A stretch of DNA of 20,546 nucleotides from a virus: the IMG/VR virus record IMGVR_UViG_3300044641_004013, positions 1 to 20,546 of that record. One strand, 5' to 3'. Position 1 is the stretch's first letter. Every line of letters starts with the position of its first letter. The translations under genes and the position numbers were made by a program. Shown here piece by piece: positions 6,072 through 11,706 of this stretch. The notes below the pieces were generated by a model, which was given only the letters and a program-made list of their open reading frames with translations, searched no databases and was not told the origin of the DNA.

Positions 6072-6365
6072 ATGAGAAAGGTGAGCATACACACAGTTGA
6101 AGGTGATATTGGGCTGGCACGAAGTGTCGCTAATGGCACGACCAAATTTCCTTTTCTTGGTCACTGCGCAGATCAAATGGCAAGAATGCTTGAAGAGATT
6201 AAAGAGGCAAGAAATAAAAAAACGTGGCAATACCTGAATGACGATGAGATTAAAGAAATCGTTGGGCAGTATGGCAATTGTGATGGCATCGGTGGCTACA
6301 CTCGTGAACTGTTTGACAAAATAGAATCCAAGATAAAGGAAAAAAATGACATTTCTAGTAGCTAA
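6072..6365 (+). CDS. Hypothetical phage protein, 97 residues
   Basis: The protein has 97 residues from ATG 6072; the upstream GCGAG is a weak ribosome site. The N-terminal half contains GHCADQMARMLEEIKEAR, and the C-terminal half contains YLNDDEIKEIVGQYG and TRELFDKIESKIKEKN. The second pattern, a Leu-x-Asp-Asp-Glu-Ile helix followed by a FDKIESKIKEKN-type helix, is a recurring C-terminal module in phage proteins of unknown role. It overlaps the next gene by 20 nt. It is probably soluble and helical. No function can be assigned. Confidence 0.55.
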   Translation: MRKVSIHTVEGDIGLARSVANGTTKFPFLGHCADQMARMLEEIKEARNKKTWQYLNDDEIKEIVGQYGNCDGIGGYTRELFDKIESKIKEKNDISSS

Positions 6366-6993
6366 CATACCCCCAGTCAAATGCTTTGTGCGTAAAGAGT
6401 TCCTTTACAACCATGAGAAAGGTCATGGTGAACTAGAGCCGTGCGTGTGGATGACTGCCAAAGCCATCAAAGGTCAAGCGTTCCGTATTGAATCGATGCT
6501 TACAAACTATGGAGCTTTGTATGACAAACTACCCATTAGTGCGTATGTGTGGAAAGAAGTCATTGATCCACTACCCTTAGACTTCTTACAGATTTGGGAT
6601 TGTCTGTCTTACGACATGGCTGTCATTGAGAAGTCTAACTTGCGTGGCTTAAAGGTTAAATACTTTGGTAAGGACAAACAGTTCCACTTTGGCAATTACC
6701 TGTTCACCATTGACTTTGCTAGTCCTGATGCTAACCGCTTGGATACCAGTTTTAGCGAAGGGGTAGAAGAACACAAGTCCTACAACTTTATCAAGCTGGA
6801 TAACGGACAGTTTGCCTGCCAACCCAATAACAGATGCCTTTGGTATGACGTATCACTTGTTCCTGCCGTGCTTAAAACACCTGACTTTAGGATACCTACC
6901 GAAGTGTATAGCGTAGAGAACCATGCTAAATGGAGTGCTAAAGATGAGTGGTTTTATAACTTTGAAGAAATAGGGCACAAGAATGAGATTTGA
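6346..6993 (+). CDS. Conserved phage protein of unknown function, 215 residues
   Basis: The protein has 215 residues and its start lies 20 nt inside the previous gene. It has an alpha/beta pattern with conserved-looking boxes: VWMTAKAIKGQAFRIESML, PLPLDFLQIWDCLSYDM, VKYFGKDKQFHFGNYLFTID, and QPNNRCLWYDVSLVP near the C terminus. The YFGKDKxxHxGxYLFTID box is one I recall from phages of aquatic bacteria, without an assigned role. It overlaps the Toprim gene by 11 nt, so a role in DNA replication is plausible. No catalytic motif, signal peptide or membrane segment is visible. Confidence 0.6.
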   Translation: MTFLVANIPPVKCFVRKEFLYNHEKGHGELEPCVWMTAKAIKGQAFRIESMLTNYGALYDKLPISAYVWKEVIDPLPLDFLQIWDCLSYDMAVIEKSNLRGLKVKYFGKDKQFHFGNYLFTIDFASPDANRLDTSFSEGVEEHKSYNFIKLDNGQFACQPNNRCLWYDVSLVPAVLKTPDFRIPTEVYSVENHAKWSAKDEWFYNFEEIGHKNEI

Positions 6994-7798
6994 AGATTTT
7001 GCCAAGTCCCATGGATTGATTATGCGAGACATCATTCCATTTAAATGGGTTTCGACACCAACAGTAGACCATCCACGATCAGGTAATGGGCGGTATAAAT
7101 TCATGGGCGATGTTGGATGGGTGCAGAACTGGGCAACCATGGAAAAACCAGTGATGTGGAAGTCTGGAGAAAAAAATGCCATATCCCCGCAATTTCAAAA
7201 AGCTAAAGATGAAGCGTTTCGGCAGCGAACAGAACTGGCAAACAAAGCCTCTGCCAAAGCTGGGTGGATAATGCACCAGACCCATTTAATGCCACATCCA
7301 TACTTAGCAAGCAAAGGATTCCCAGACGAAAAAATGGCTGTCTGGGATTCAGTGGAGGGCGAGAACCGATTAGTCATCCCAATGCGGAGGGATGGCAAAA
7401 TAGTCGGATGCCAACTGATCGATAGCGAGGGGGAAAAGAAGTTCCTCTACGGACAGACTACTAAGGGTGCATTCTTCTGCATGGATGCAAAAGGCACTCC
7501 TATTTTCTGCGAGGGCTTGGCTACTGGTCTTTCTATTCAAGCGGTTATGAGAGCAAACAAAATCAGATACTCTATCTATGTGTGCTTTAGTGCAGGAAAT
7601 ATGAAGGAGGTATCGAGTCGCATCCCCAATGGAGTCATCGTTGCTGATAATGACCCCAGTGGTGTTGGCGAAAGTATTGCCAAAGCGACAGGCAAGCGTT
7701 ATTGGCTCTCCGAGACAGTCGGGGATGATTTCAATGATTATCATCAGAGGGTAGGTCTGTTTGTTGCATCTCAGTCATTAAAGCGACTTTTTTACTAA
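6983..7798 (+). CDS. Toprim-domain primase-like protein
   Basis: The protein has 271 residues and overlaps the previous gene by 11 nt. The C-terminal half is a Toprim domain: PIFCEGLATGLS gives the catalytic Glu (E177), GVIVADNDPSGVG gives the Asp-x-Asp pair (D222, D224), and VGDDFNDYHQ supplies further acidic residues (248-252). The N-terminal half has no CHC2-type zinc finger, only scattered Trp-rich boxes (RYKFMGDVGWVQNW). There is also no fused DnaB-type helicase, so it would work as a primase or nuclease domain with a separate helicase. Primer synthesis is inferred from the family. Its 3' end overlaps the convergent sigma-like gene by 68 nt. Confidence 0.8.
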   Translation: MRFEDFAKSHGLIMRDIIPFKWVSTPTVDHPRSGNGRYKFMGDVGWVQNWATMEKPVMWKSGEKNAISPQFQKAKDEAFRQRTELANKASAKAGWIMHQTHLMPHPYLASKGFPDEKMAVWDSVEGENRLVIPMRRDGKIVGCQLIDSEGEKKFLYGQTTKGAFFCMDAKGTPIFCEGLATGLSIQAVMRANKIRYSIYVCFSAGNMKEVSSRIPNGVIVADNDPSGVGESIAKATGKRYWLSETVGDDFNDYHQRVGLFVASQSLKRLFY

Positions 7799-8102
7799 AA
7801 CCTGAAAGGATGGATAGATTAGATTCTATCCCCTTCCAGTATTCTTGCCCATAAAGTCTTATAAACTTTGCTTCAATCTGCCTAACCCTTTCCCTAGTCA
7901 AAGCATAAGGCTTACCAGCTTCTACCAAAGTAGAACCTAAACTCCTGTTTCTTAAAATGTTCCAATACTTCTCCCTGTTATCGCCATGCACCTTTGCAAA
8001 CAGGTTATCGAACAACTTTCTATCGGGAAAGTCAATCAGAAGAAAAGGGGTTTCCCCCTTTCCCTGAATTGGCACTTTACCTTTCGCTAGTCTGAGATTC
8101 AT
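7731..8102 (-). CDS. Sigma-70 region-4-like transcription regulator
   Basis: The protein has 123 residues. Residues ~50-85 (ILRNRSLGSTLVEAG, then YALTRERVRQIEAKFIRLYG) reproduce the end of sigma-70 region 4, in which the TRERVRQIE helix reads the -35 element. Regions 2 and 3 are absent, so it cannot open promoters as a whole sigma factor. It could act as a phage activator, co-sigma or appropriator of host RNA polymerase. It is the last gene of the minus-strand block and overlaps the convergent primase-like gene by 68 nt. The ribosome site is poor (AGAAAG). DNA-binding function is likely; its target is unknown. Confidence 0.65.
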   Translation of the reverse strand: MNLRLAKGKVPIQGKGETPFLLIDFPDRKLFDNLFAKVHGDNREKYWNILRNRSLGSTLVEAGKPYALTRERVRQIEAKFIRLYGQEYWKGIESNLSILSGFSKKVALMTEMQQTDLPSDDNH

Positions 8103-8238
8103 TTTTTTTACTTTCTACTTCTACAAGTCTGTTAATTAAGAATTCAACTCGGTCATTCCACAACTGGGAATCTACTGATTGAGGCCATGGAATTAGTGAT
8201 TCTTTTGCTATATCTACTGGTGTTTCTGCTTTACTCAT
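8077..8238 (-). CDS. Small acidic helical protein, 53 residues
   Basis: The frame begins at ATG 8238, which overlaps the preceding stop by 8 nt, and ends 26 nt inside the sigma-like gene. It encodes MSKAETPVDIAKES, a short LIPWPQ turn and a helical part, QLWNDRVEFLINRLVEVESK, with a Glu/Lys-rich tail. Heptad-like Leu and Val suggest a short coiled coil. Tight coupling to the sigma-like gene hints at a partner, chaperone or leader-type role, but no family is recognised. A GAGG site lies nine bases before the ATG. Confidence 0.55.
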   Translation of the reverse strand: MSKAETPVDIAKESLIPWPQSVDSQLWNDRVEFLINRLVEVESKKNESQTSER

Positions 8239-8401
8239 TCGGATCAACCTCATCTACATCATCTATTTCACATTCCCAATCAGTCACATCCTTTGGACTG
8301 GCAATATCAATCGCATAATCTTCAGGGTCTTCGCCATTTGGCACATCCACCTCAACATAGGTAGTTCCAGTAAATCTCACACTCACTCCATATCTACGCA
8401 T
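8231..8401 (-). CDS. DpnD/PcfM-like small acidic protein
   Basis: The chosen start is ATG 8401, with GAGGAG seven bases upstream; a start at 8419 would add six residues without a ribosome site. The 56 residues begin MRRYGVSVRFTGTTYVEVDV, two beta strands. An acidic helix-like segment (PNGEDPEDYAID) and a very acidic tail follow. The order strand, strand, helix matches the repeated small-protein type of this block and resembles the DpnD/PcfM-like domain. It begins in the ATGCGTAG junction that also ends the upstream gene. Function is unknown. Confidence 0.55.
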   Translation of the reverse strand: MRRYGVSVRFTGTTYVEVDVPNGEDPEDYAIDIASPKDVTDWECEIDDVDEVDPNE

Positions 8402-8798
8402 AATCTGACTCCTCTGCAAACCATTCTAGGTCAGCACCAATTAAATAAACTACTTGCCCATCTCTTAACTTAACAGGGCAAAAAGCATGGCTATCAGGGT
8501 CTTCTCCAGTATCAACCTCATACGCACCCTCAAGGTCTTTTGCACTTAGATACATAATATCTTCAAGATTGTCGTAAACAGACCAATTTTTACCTGCTGG
8601 TATGGAAATTCCCTGTTCTTCCAAATCTTTACGCATACGCACTGGCTTTGCGTCATCATCCAATTCAGACAAATACTCTTTTCTTGGTTCTTTGTAAAAG
8701 GTGACAATCATGTTGCCCTGTTCATCCCAGTCCATAGACCAGTCTTTATGTCCATATTGCTCTTCGCAATACTCATCTAACATATCACTGTCATACAT
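8394..8798 (-). CDS. Acidic hypothetical protein, 134 residues
   Basis: The protein has 134 residues from ATG 8798 with GGAG seven bases upstream; it overlaps the genes on both sides by 8 nt. It is strongly acidic (MYDSDMLDEYCEEQYG, SELDDDAK, VDTGEDPDSH). A Trp-rich strand follows the N-terminal helix (DWSMDWDEQGNMIVTFYKEP), and a beta-like C-terminal part contains LRDGQVVYLIGADLEWF. High negative charge suggests a possible DNA mimic or a partner of a basic host protein, but this is speculative. No family is recognised. It ends with Tyr-Ala-stop, which sits in the shared junction sequence. Confidence 0.55.
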   Translation of the reverse strand: MYDSDMLDEYCEEQYGHKDWSMDWDEQGNMIVTFYKEPRKEYLSELDDDAKPVRMRKDLEEQGISIPAGKNWSVYDNLEDIMYLSAKDLEGAYEVDTGEDPDSHAFCPVKLRDGQVVYLIGADLEWFAEESDYA

Positions 8799-8937
8799 AC
8801 GCTATCTCCATACATTCAATTAAAGCTACTGTTTCGTTATCTTCACAGACCTGAGTTATTACACTAGGTAGCCAGTCGCTAGGCGGTGCATCCGTATCTG
8901 CAATAGTTATCTCCATTACGATTTTGTATTTAAGCAT
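8791..8937 (-). CDS. Small hypothetical protein, 48 residues, possible DpnD-like relative
   Basis: ATG 8937 lies in the ATGCTTAA junction with the upstream gene and has GAGG six bases before it. The 48 residues start MLKYKIVMEITIADTDAPPS, a strand followed by a loop. A helix (DWLPSVITQVCEDN) and a strand (ETVALIECMEI) follow. The MLKYKI start resembles the MPKY starts of its neighbours, yet the layout differs after residue 12. It ends inside the next gene by 8 nt. Its coupling, ribosome site and conserved start argue for a real gene of unknown function. Confidence 0.55.
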   Translation of the reverse strand: MLKYKIVMEITIADTDAPPSDWLPSVITQVCEDNETVALIECMEIAYV

Positions 8938-9112
8938 CTTGCACCTCACTCCCTAAAGTATTTGAATAACTCGTGCTAATAGAATCGGCATCCTCCATAG
9001 CGTAATACTTGTCTTGGGCTATTTCGTGAGCATCCTCTTTATTTTTAGCATCAACATAAAAACCATAATCCTTTGTTGATTCTTCGGTAAACACTACAAA
9101 ATATTTAGGCAT
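8930..9112 (-). CDS. DpnD/PcfM-like small protein, paralogue A
   Basis: The start is ATG 9112, after AAGGAAGAGAAG, rather than an upstream ATG at 9151. The 60 residues read MPKYFVVFTEESTKDYGFYV, then DAKNKEDAHEIAQDKYY and an acidic Ser-rich tail. This gives two beta strands, an Ala/Glu-rich helix and a final strand, as in the DpnD/PcfM-like domain, where a strand ends in a x-V-x-A-x-x-x-x-E-A helix start. It shares its start, its helix position and its 8-nt junctions with paralogues at 9455-9634 and 9627-9806. Molecular role is unknown. Confidence 0.6.
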   Translation of the reverse strand: MPKYFVVFTEESTKDYGFYVDAKNKEDAHEIAQDKYYAMEDADSISTSYSNTLGSEVQDA

Positions 9113-9293
9113 CTTCTCTTCCTTTATCAATTTGAGAGCACTCACATTCAAAGCATAAGTAATCGTTGATTGTGTCGCACTGGCTACATTCAGGATTAGG
9201 CAAAAGCGGTAAACCCTTGGCTAAGTGAGCATCTGCTAAATCCTCCCGATAATTAAGCCATTCATCTGAAGTCATTTTGTCAATATCAACCAT
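9105..9293 (-). CDS. Small Cys-rich protein, possible zinc ribbon
   Basis: The protein has 62 residues with a strong GGGGAGGAGGAG site before ATG 9293. After a charged N-terminal helix (DEWLNYREDLADAHLAKG) comes a Cys cluster: C36-x2-C39, then C47-x2-C50-x-C52 (PECSQCD, CFECECSQ). Two Cys pairs seven residues apart fit a compact metal site. It ends Glu-Asp-Ala-stop in the ATGCCTAA junction with the next DpnD-like gene and starts inside the previous gene by 8 nt. A zinc-binding adaptor or regulator is possible; no family is recognised. Confidence 0.55.
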   Translation of the reverse strand: MVDIDKMTSDEWLNYREDLADAHLAKGLPLLPNPECSQCDTINDYLCFECECSQIDKGREDA

Positions 9294-9465
9294 GCTCCTC
9301 CTCCCCTACATAAACTTCTTCGTAAATTGATTTGATAATTTCACCTTTATGCTCGTCAGCACAGTATCCAATTACATCTTCAACTGTAAAGTGACTGACA
9401 TAAATGGTTCTTCCTGATTCAAACTGAACCATGTAAACCCTTTCAAAGTCGGAGTCATAGCTCAT
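9286..9465 (-). CDS. Small hypothetical protein, 59 residues
   Basis: ATG 9465 has an excellent site (GAGGAG, seven bases upstream). The 59 residues are MSYDSDFERVYMVQFESGRT, then IYVSHFTVEDVIGYC, a helical segment (ADEHKGEIIKSIYEE), and an acidic end with three consecutive Glu. Strand, strand, helix order again resembles the small domains of this block, although the sequence has drifted. It overlaps the upstream gene by 11 nt and the downstream gene by 8 nt. No function can be stated. Confidence 0.55.
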   Translation of the reverse strand: MSYDSDFERVYMVQFESGRTIYVSHFTVEDVIGYCADEHKGEIIKSIYEEVYVGEEEHG

Positions 9466-9634
9466 CTTCTAGCTCCTCAATTAAATCAACTTCTTCACAA
9501 AGAAATTCAGGATGTTCAGGTCTTATATCACCATCCTTATACATCCCAAATGCCACCATTTGAGCATCCCTAGGGCTTTCGGCTTCCACCTCCACAAAGT
9601 CAGCAGTAACCATTAACACATTCCATTTAGGCAT
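9455..9634 (-). CDS. DpnD/PcfM-like small protein, paralogue B
   Basis: The start at ATG 9634 follows GGAGAAAGAAG and lies in the ATGCCTAA junction; an upstream ATG at 9685 is not supported. The 59 residues begin MPKWNVLMVTADFVEVEAES, then PRDAQMVAFGMYKDGDI and an acidic end. The C-terminal PEFLCEEVD matches PEFFCEEAD of the next paralogue, so the two arose by duplication. The core (E-V-E-A-E-S-P-R-D-A) is the family-like strand-to-helix turn. It ends 11 nt inside the next gene. Function is unknown. Confidence 0.65.
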   Translation of the reverse strand: MPKWNVLMVTADFVEVEAESPRDAQMVAFGMYKDGDIRPEHPEFLCEEVDLIEELEDEL

Positions 9635-9806
9635 CTTCTTTCTCCAATCGGTCAGCTTCTTCACAAAAAAATTCAGGCATTTCATCTAACTCAATGTTGC
9701 CATCCATGTAGTCTTGCAAAACATACTGTCTTGCTTCCTCTGCATTGTTGGCATCAACAGATACCCGATACTGGTTTAATGTAATCAACACCTGATATTT
9801 AGGCAT
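9627..9806 (-). CDS. DpnD/PcfM-like small protein, paralogue C
   Basis: The start is ATG 9806 in an ATGCCTAA junction, after CAGGAGAAAGAAG; the longer frame from 9863 is rejected. The 59 residues are MPKYQVLITLNQYRVSVDAN, NAEEARQYVLQDYMDGNIEL and a tail with PEFFCEEADRLEKEDA. It shares its C-terminal box with paralogue B and its start with paralogue A. The strand, strand, helix, acidic-tail layout fits the DpnD/PcfM-like type. The DNA before the start (AGGAGAAAGAAG) is also nearly the same as for paralogue B, showing duplication of the whole unit including its ribosome site. Confidence 0.65.
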   Translation of the reverse strand: MPKYQVLITLNQYRVSVDANNAEEARQYVLQDYMDGNIELDEMPEFFCEEADRLEKEDA

Positions 9807-10377
9807 CTTCTTTCTCCTGTTCTTCCCAGTCTGCATAAGACTCGGAAATAGCCATCTCTTCATCTATGTCCTTGGGGATATTTTCTTGAATCCATTCCAC
9901 TGGTGAACCCTTATCAGGAAAATCGAGGGAATAACCTTCGTCTATTCCATCTTCCCATTTGCCACAGAAAGCACAACCACCTTCAAAGTAATAGGCTCGG
10001 ATGGAATAACCCATCTCAACCAATGTGACATAAGCATCCAAAGGAGGACTCCAAGCAGACTGGAAATTCACAAACATAGCGTTATCCTCATTTAATTCTG
10101 CTTTATCCTGATAGCTTTCCCATCCGATATCCCACTTCGTTCCCCAGTTTTGTATCCGCCAGTCCCACCATGCCGTTTCGGGATCGACAAACTCAGGTTT
10201 TGGTGTGCCAGTTATATGACTGGAATCAAAAGTCGGCTTGACCTTGACTGTCTTGTAATCAGGCTCAGGCACAAGGGTAGATAAGAATTTCTTCTCATTC
10301 CAAGCATTAAGGGCTTTCTCCATCATGTTCTTATCAGGATGAGAGATAAACAGGTTGTTGTCGCACCAATTAGGCAT
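9799..10377 (-). CDS. YubB/Api92-like protein with ferredoxin-like domain
   Basis: The protein has 192 residues. It starts MPNWCDNNLFISHPD, the hallmark of the DUF1281/YubB-type family common on plasmids and phages. Typical later boxes are visible: AWWDWRIQNWGTKWD (about 69-83), FQSAWSPPLDAYVTL and GYSIRAYYFEGGCAFCGKWE. The family is predicted to have a ferredoxin-like alpha/beta fold without iron, and its function is unresolved. The TAGGAG site is strong. It sits between paralogous small proteins with ATGCCTAA junctions on both sides and ends Glu-Asp-Ala. Family assignment is confident; role is unknown. Confidence 0.75.
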   Translation of the reverse strand: MPNWCDNNLFISHPDKNMMEKALNAWNEKKFLSTLVPEPDYKTVKVKPTFDSSHITGTPKPEFVDPETAWWDWRIQNWGTKWDIGWESYQDKAELNEDNAMFVNFQSAWSPPLDAYVTLVEMGYSIRAYYFEGGCAFCGKWEDGIDEGYSLDFPDKGSPVEWIQENIPKDIDEEMAISESYADWEEQEKEDA

Positions 10378-10606
10378 TTGTTTCTCCTAGCAGATTGTTA
10401 GTAATGCGGTTAAAAAACTCTTTGTCGATTGAATCTTTGATTCTCATCTCTGTTGTTTGAGCATCAGCCAAAATACTGTCGTCAGCCTGAACTCCCTCAA
10501 AGTGTTTGACTTCAGCAAGGTGTAAGGCTTCTTCACTGCTCTTGGCTTCTACTTCATACTCGTAAACCCAATACTGGGTTTCATTCACTTGCACTGTATA
10601 TTTCAA
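10370..10606 (-). CDS. DpnD/PcfM-like small protein, paralogue D
   Basis: The start is a TTG at 10606 with TAGGAG six bases upstream, overlapping the previous stop (TTGA). The 78 residues begin MKYTVQVNETQYWVYEYEVE, then AKSSEEALHLAEVKHFEG, which is the clearest DpnD/PcfM-like pattern here: a strand ending in x-V-E-A-K-S-x-E-E-A before the helix. A longer C-terminal helix (IKDSIDKEFFNRITNNLL) is extra. It ends Thr-Asn-Ala in the ATGCCTAA junction with the YubB-like gene. DNA-modification or conjugation operons carry such proteins, but their role is not known. Confidence 0.65.
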   Translation of the reverse strand: MKYTVQVNETQYWVYEYEVEAKSSEEALHLAEVKHFEGVQADDSILADAQTTEMRIKDSIDKEFFNRITNNLLGETNA

Positions 10607-10734
10607 GATAATCTCCTAGCAATTTCATCTTCAATCGCAAACATGAGGATTGTGTCTTTTACCCCCATGCTTGCACCCTTTACTTCTTTCAACATAACCC
10701 TTAACTGGGTTAGAGTTTTGCTCTGTAAATCCAT
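10603..10734 (-). CDS. Small helical protein, 43 residues
   Basis: The start chosen is ATG 10734, with CTGCTAGGAG ending six bases upstream; an ATG at 10740 is too close to the site. The 43 residues are MDLQSKTLTQLRVMLKEVKG, a helix followed by a short turn and an amphipathic helix (KDTILMFAIEDEIARRLS). It ends by TTGA overlap with paralogue D. The perfect SD element, the overlap and the helix-forming composition support a real gene. No family is recognised, and a role as leader peptide for the next gene is possible. Confidence 0.55.
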   Translation of the reverse strand: MDLQSKTLTQLRVMLKEVKGASMGVKDTILMFAIEDEIARRLS

Positions 10735-10773
10735 AACCATCTCCTAGCAGAGTTAAATGATTACCAAAATGGC

Positions 10774-10804
10774 AATCCCAATGCCCAGTTAGGGCATCAG
10801 GATT
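10774..10804 (-). other. Intergenic hairpin
   Basis: AATCC / GGATT (10774-10778, 10800-10804) enclose ATGCCC / GGGCAT (10781-10786, 10792-10797) with a symmetric 2-base internal loop and a 5-base apex. It lies between the gene at 10812-11063 and the CTGCTAGGAG site of the gene at 10603-10734. No U-run follows on the minus strand, so it is more likely a processing or attenuation element than a terminator. Confidence 0.6.
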
Positions 10805-10811
10805 ACTGCAC

Positions 10812-11063
10812 TTATCGCATCACAGGCAAACAACTTTGTTTCTCATCACTGGTGAACAATGCTCCACCACCATTCCCCTCATCATCACGACTAGGGAAGA
10901 ACCACAGCCCATCCTGAGTTTGGAAAGCAACAGTCCTTTCATCCCATCCCATGTCCTCTGCTTCTTCTGAGGTCAGGTAGCGAACATTTACGATGCGTTT
11001 ATGCAACAGTAGTTTTTTGGCTTCATCCAACCAGTATTTATCGTAGTCTTTAATATCTTTCAT
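10812..11063 (-). CDS. Conserved phage protein with DDEGNGGGALF motif
   Basis: The protein has 83 residues; its ATG overlaps the previous stop (ATGA) and GAGAGGAAGA precedes it. An N-terminal helix (KYWLDEAKKLLLHKRI) is followed by strands and a turn-rich C terminus with LWFFPSRDDEGNGGGALF. The aromatic Phe-Pro-Ser-Arg-Asp-Asp-Glu-Gly-Asn box with Gly-rich loop recurs in small phage proteins from memory, usually without assigned function. It could be a binding protein for nucleotides or host factors, but nothing is provable. Downstream is a strong intergenic hairpin. Confidence 0.6.
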   Translation of the reverse strand: MKDIKDYDKYWLDEAKKLLLHKRIVNVRYLTSEEAEDMGWDERTVAFQTQDGLWFFPSRDDEGNGGGALFTSDEKQSCLPVMR

Positions 11064-11248
11064 TCTTCCTCTCCCTCAATATCAACAATCACAAAACCAT
11101 CATCTAAAATTAAGCCAACTTCCAAAGGCTCTCCATCCATGTAAAAGAAAATGGATTGGTCTTCCTCATCCTCTACTTCATCCCAAGAACCAAGAGCAAT
11201 ATCTACCTGATAAAAGTCCACAACCCTGACAGTATCTAATTTAGGCAT
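11060..11248 (-). CDS. Small acidic beta-rich protein
   Basis: The preferred start is ATG 11248 (ATGCCTAAATTAG, GAGGG six bases upstream), which matches the MPK starts of the block. An upstream ATG at 11287 overlaps the previous stop and would add 13 residues, so it is an alternative. From 11248 there are 62 residues, MPKLDTVRVVDFYQVDIALG, an acidic loop (EVEDEEDQ), and strands around MDGEPLEVGLILDDGFVIVD. The composition is all-beta and very acidic. Its relation to the DpnD-like group is possible but weak. Function is unknown. Confidence 0.5.
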   Translation of the reverse strand: MPKLDTVRVVDFYQVDIALGSWDEVEDEEDQSIFFYMDGEPLEVGLILDDGFVIVDIEGEEE

Positions 11249-11283
11249 AAAAAACCCTCGGCAGTGTTTAGTTTGATATTTCA

Positions 11284-11391
11284 TCATTCCCCCATTGAAA
11301 TTAAATAAACTGCGTAAGCTACAACATAAGCGGTATACACAATCCCGATAAACAGGATGGCATTAAATACCCATTCGTATTTATGAAACAT
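11284..11391 (-). CDS. 35-residue single-span membrane peptide
   Basis: ATG 11391 follows GGGAG at ideal spacing. The 35 residues are MFHKYEWVFNAILFIGIVYT, then AYVVAYAVYLISMGE, giving one hydrophobic helix of about 22 residues with a basic N-terminal side. Its stop overlaps an ATG of the next frame. Like the 27-residue peptide at 5972-6055 it would sit in the inner membrane. Phage early membrane peptides can block superinfection or alter host transport, but no motif shows this. Small size means it is easily missed by gene finders. Confidence 0.55.
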   Translation of the reverse strand: MFHKYEWVFNAILFIGIVYTAYVVAYAVYLISMGE

Positions 11392-11401
11392 TAGATTCTC
11401 C

Positions 11402-11704
11402 CTATTCAAAATCGTCAGGCACGATTACATTGTGTTTGCGAAGCAGAGCAATCGCCAAATCAGACAAGCACATCACTCCATCGTAATCTTTAAGACTGCG
11501 GATTCCGAACTGGTCAATGCTGAACCACAGCCCGATATGCTCAAAGCCCACATCCTCGATGTCCCACTCAATGAAACCAGTTGCATCGTCATTGAAATAC
11601 AACTCCATTGTTGATTCGTGAGTCCCGATATCTCTCTCACCCCAACTGCCCTCCATAATCAAAGGGCAGTTAAAAGTTTCTTTCCCGATAAAAGTAGCGG
11701 TCAT
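11402..11704 (-). CDS. Conserved phage protein, beta-rich, unknown
   Basis: Start ATG 11704 has GGAG eight bases upstream, inside the end of the previous gene; an ATG at 11722 is less likely. The 100 residues have a beta pattern with NCPLIMEGSWGERD, MELYFNDDATGFIEWDIEDV, EHIGLWFSIDQF and a C-terminal helix (MCLSDLAIALLRKH). The TGFIEWDI...EHIGLWF box followed by LKDYDGVMCL is one I recall from many phage hypotheticals. It begins 2 nt after the DUF6876-like gene, so the pair is co-translated. Function is unknown. Confidence 0.6.
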   Translation of the reverse strand: MTATFIGKETFNCPLIMEGSWGERDIGTHESTMELYFNDDATGFIEWDIEDVGFEHIGLWFSIDQFGIRSLKDYDGVMCLSDLAIALLRKHNVIVPDDFE

Positions 11705-11706
11705 AA

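Noticed and set aside
7812-7831. GGATAGA/TCTATCC hairpin as a terminator for the primase gene
   Set aside because: No U-run follows on either strand and it lies within the sigma-like coding sequence.
10603-10811. Minus-strand open frame with a Cys/His-rich sequence (CDKCSNPD, HWDCHFGNH, GCKHGGKRHNPHVC)
   Set aside because: It has no ATG, GTG or TTG start in frame before the Cys pairs, opens directly after a stop, and crosses a strong hairpin and the ribosome site of a better supported gene. A frameshift product of the gene at 10812-11063 is conceivable but unsupported.
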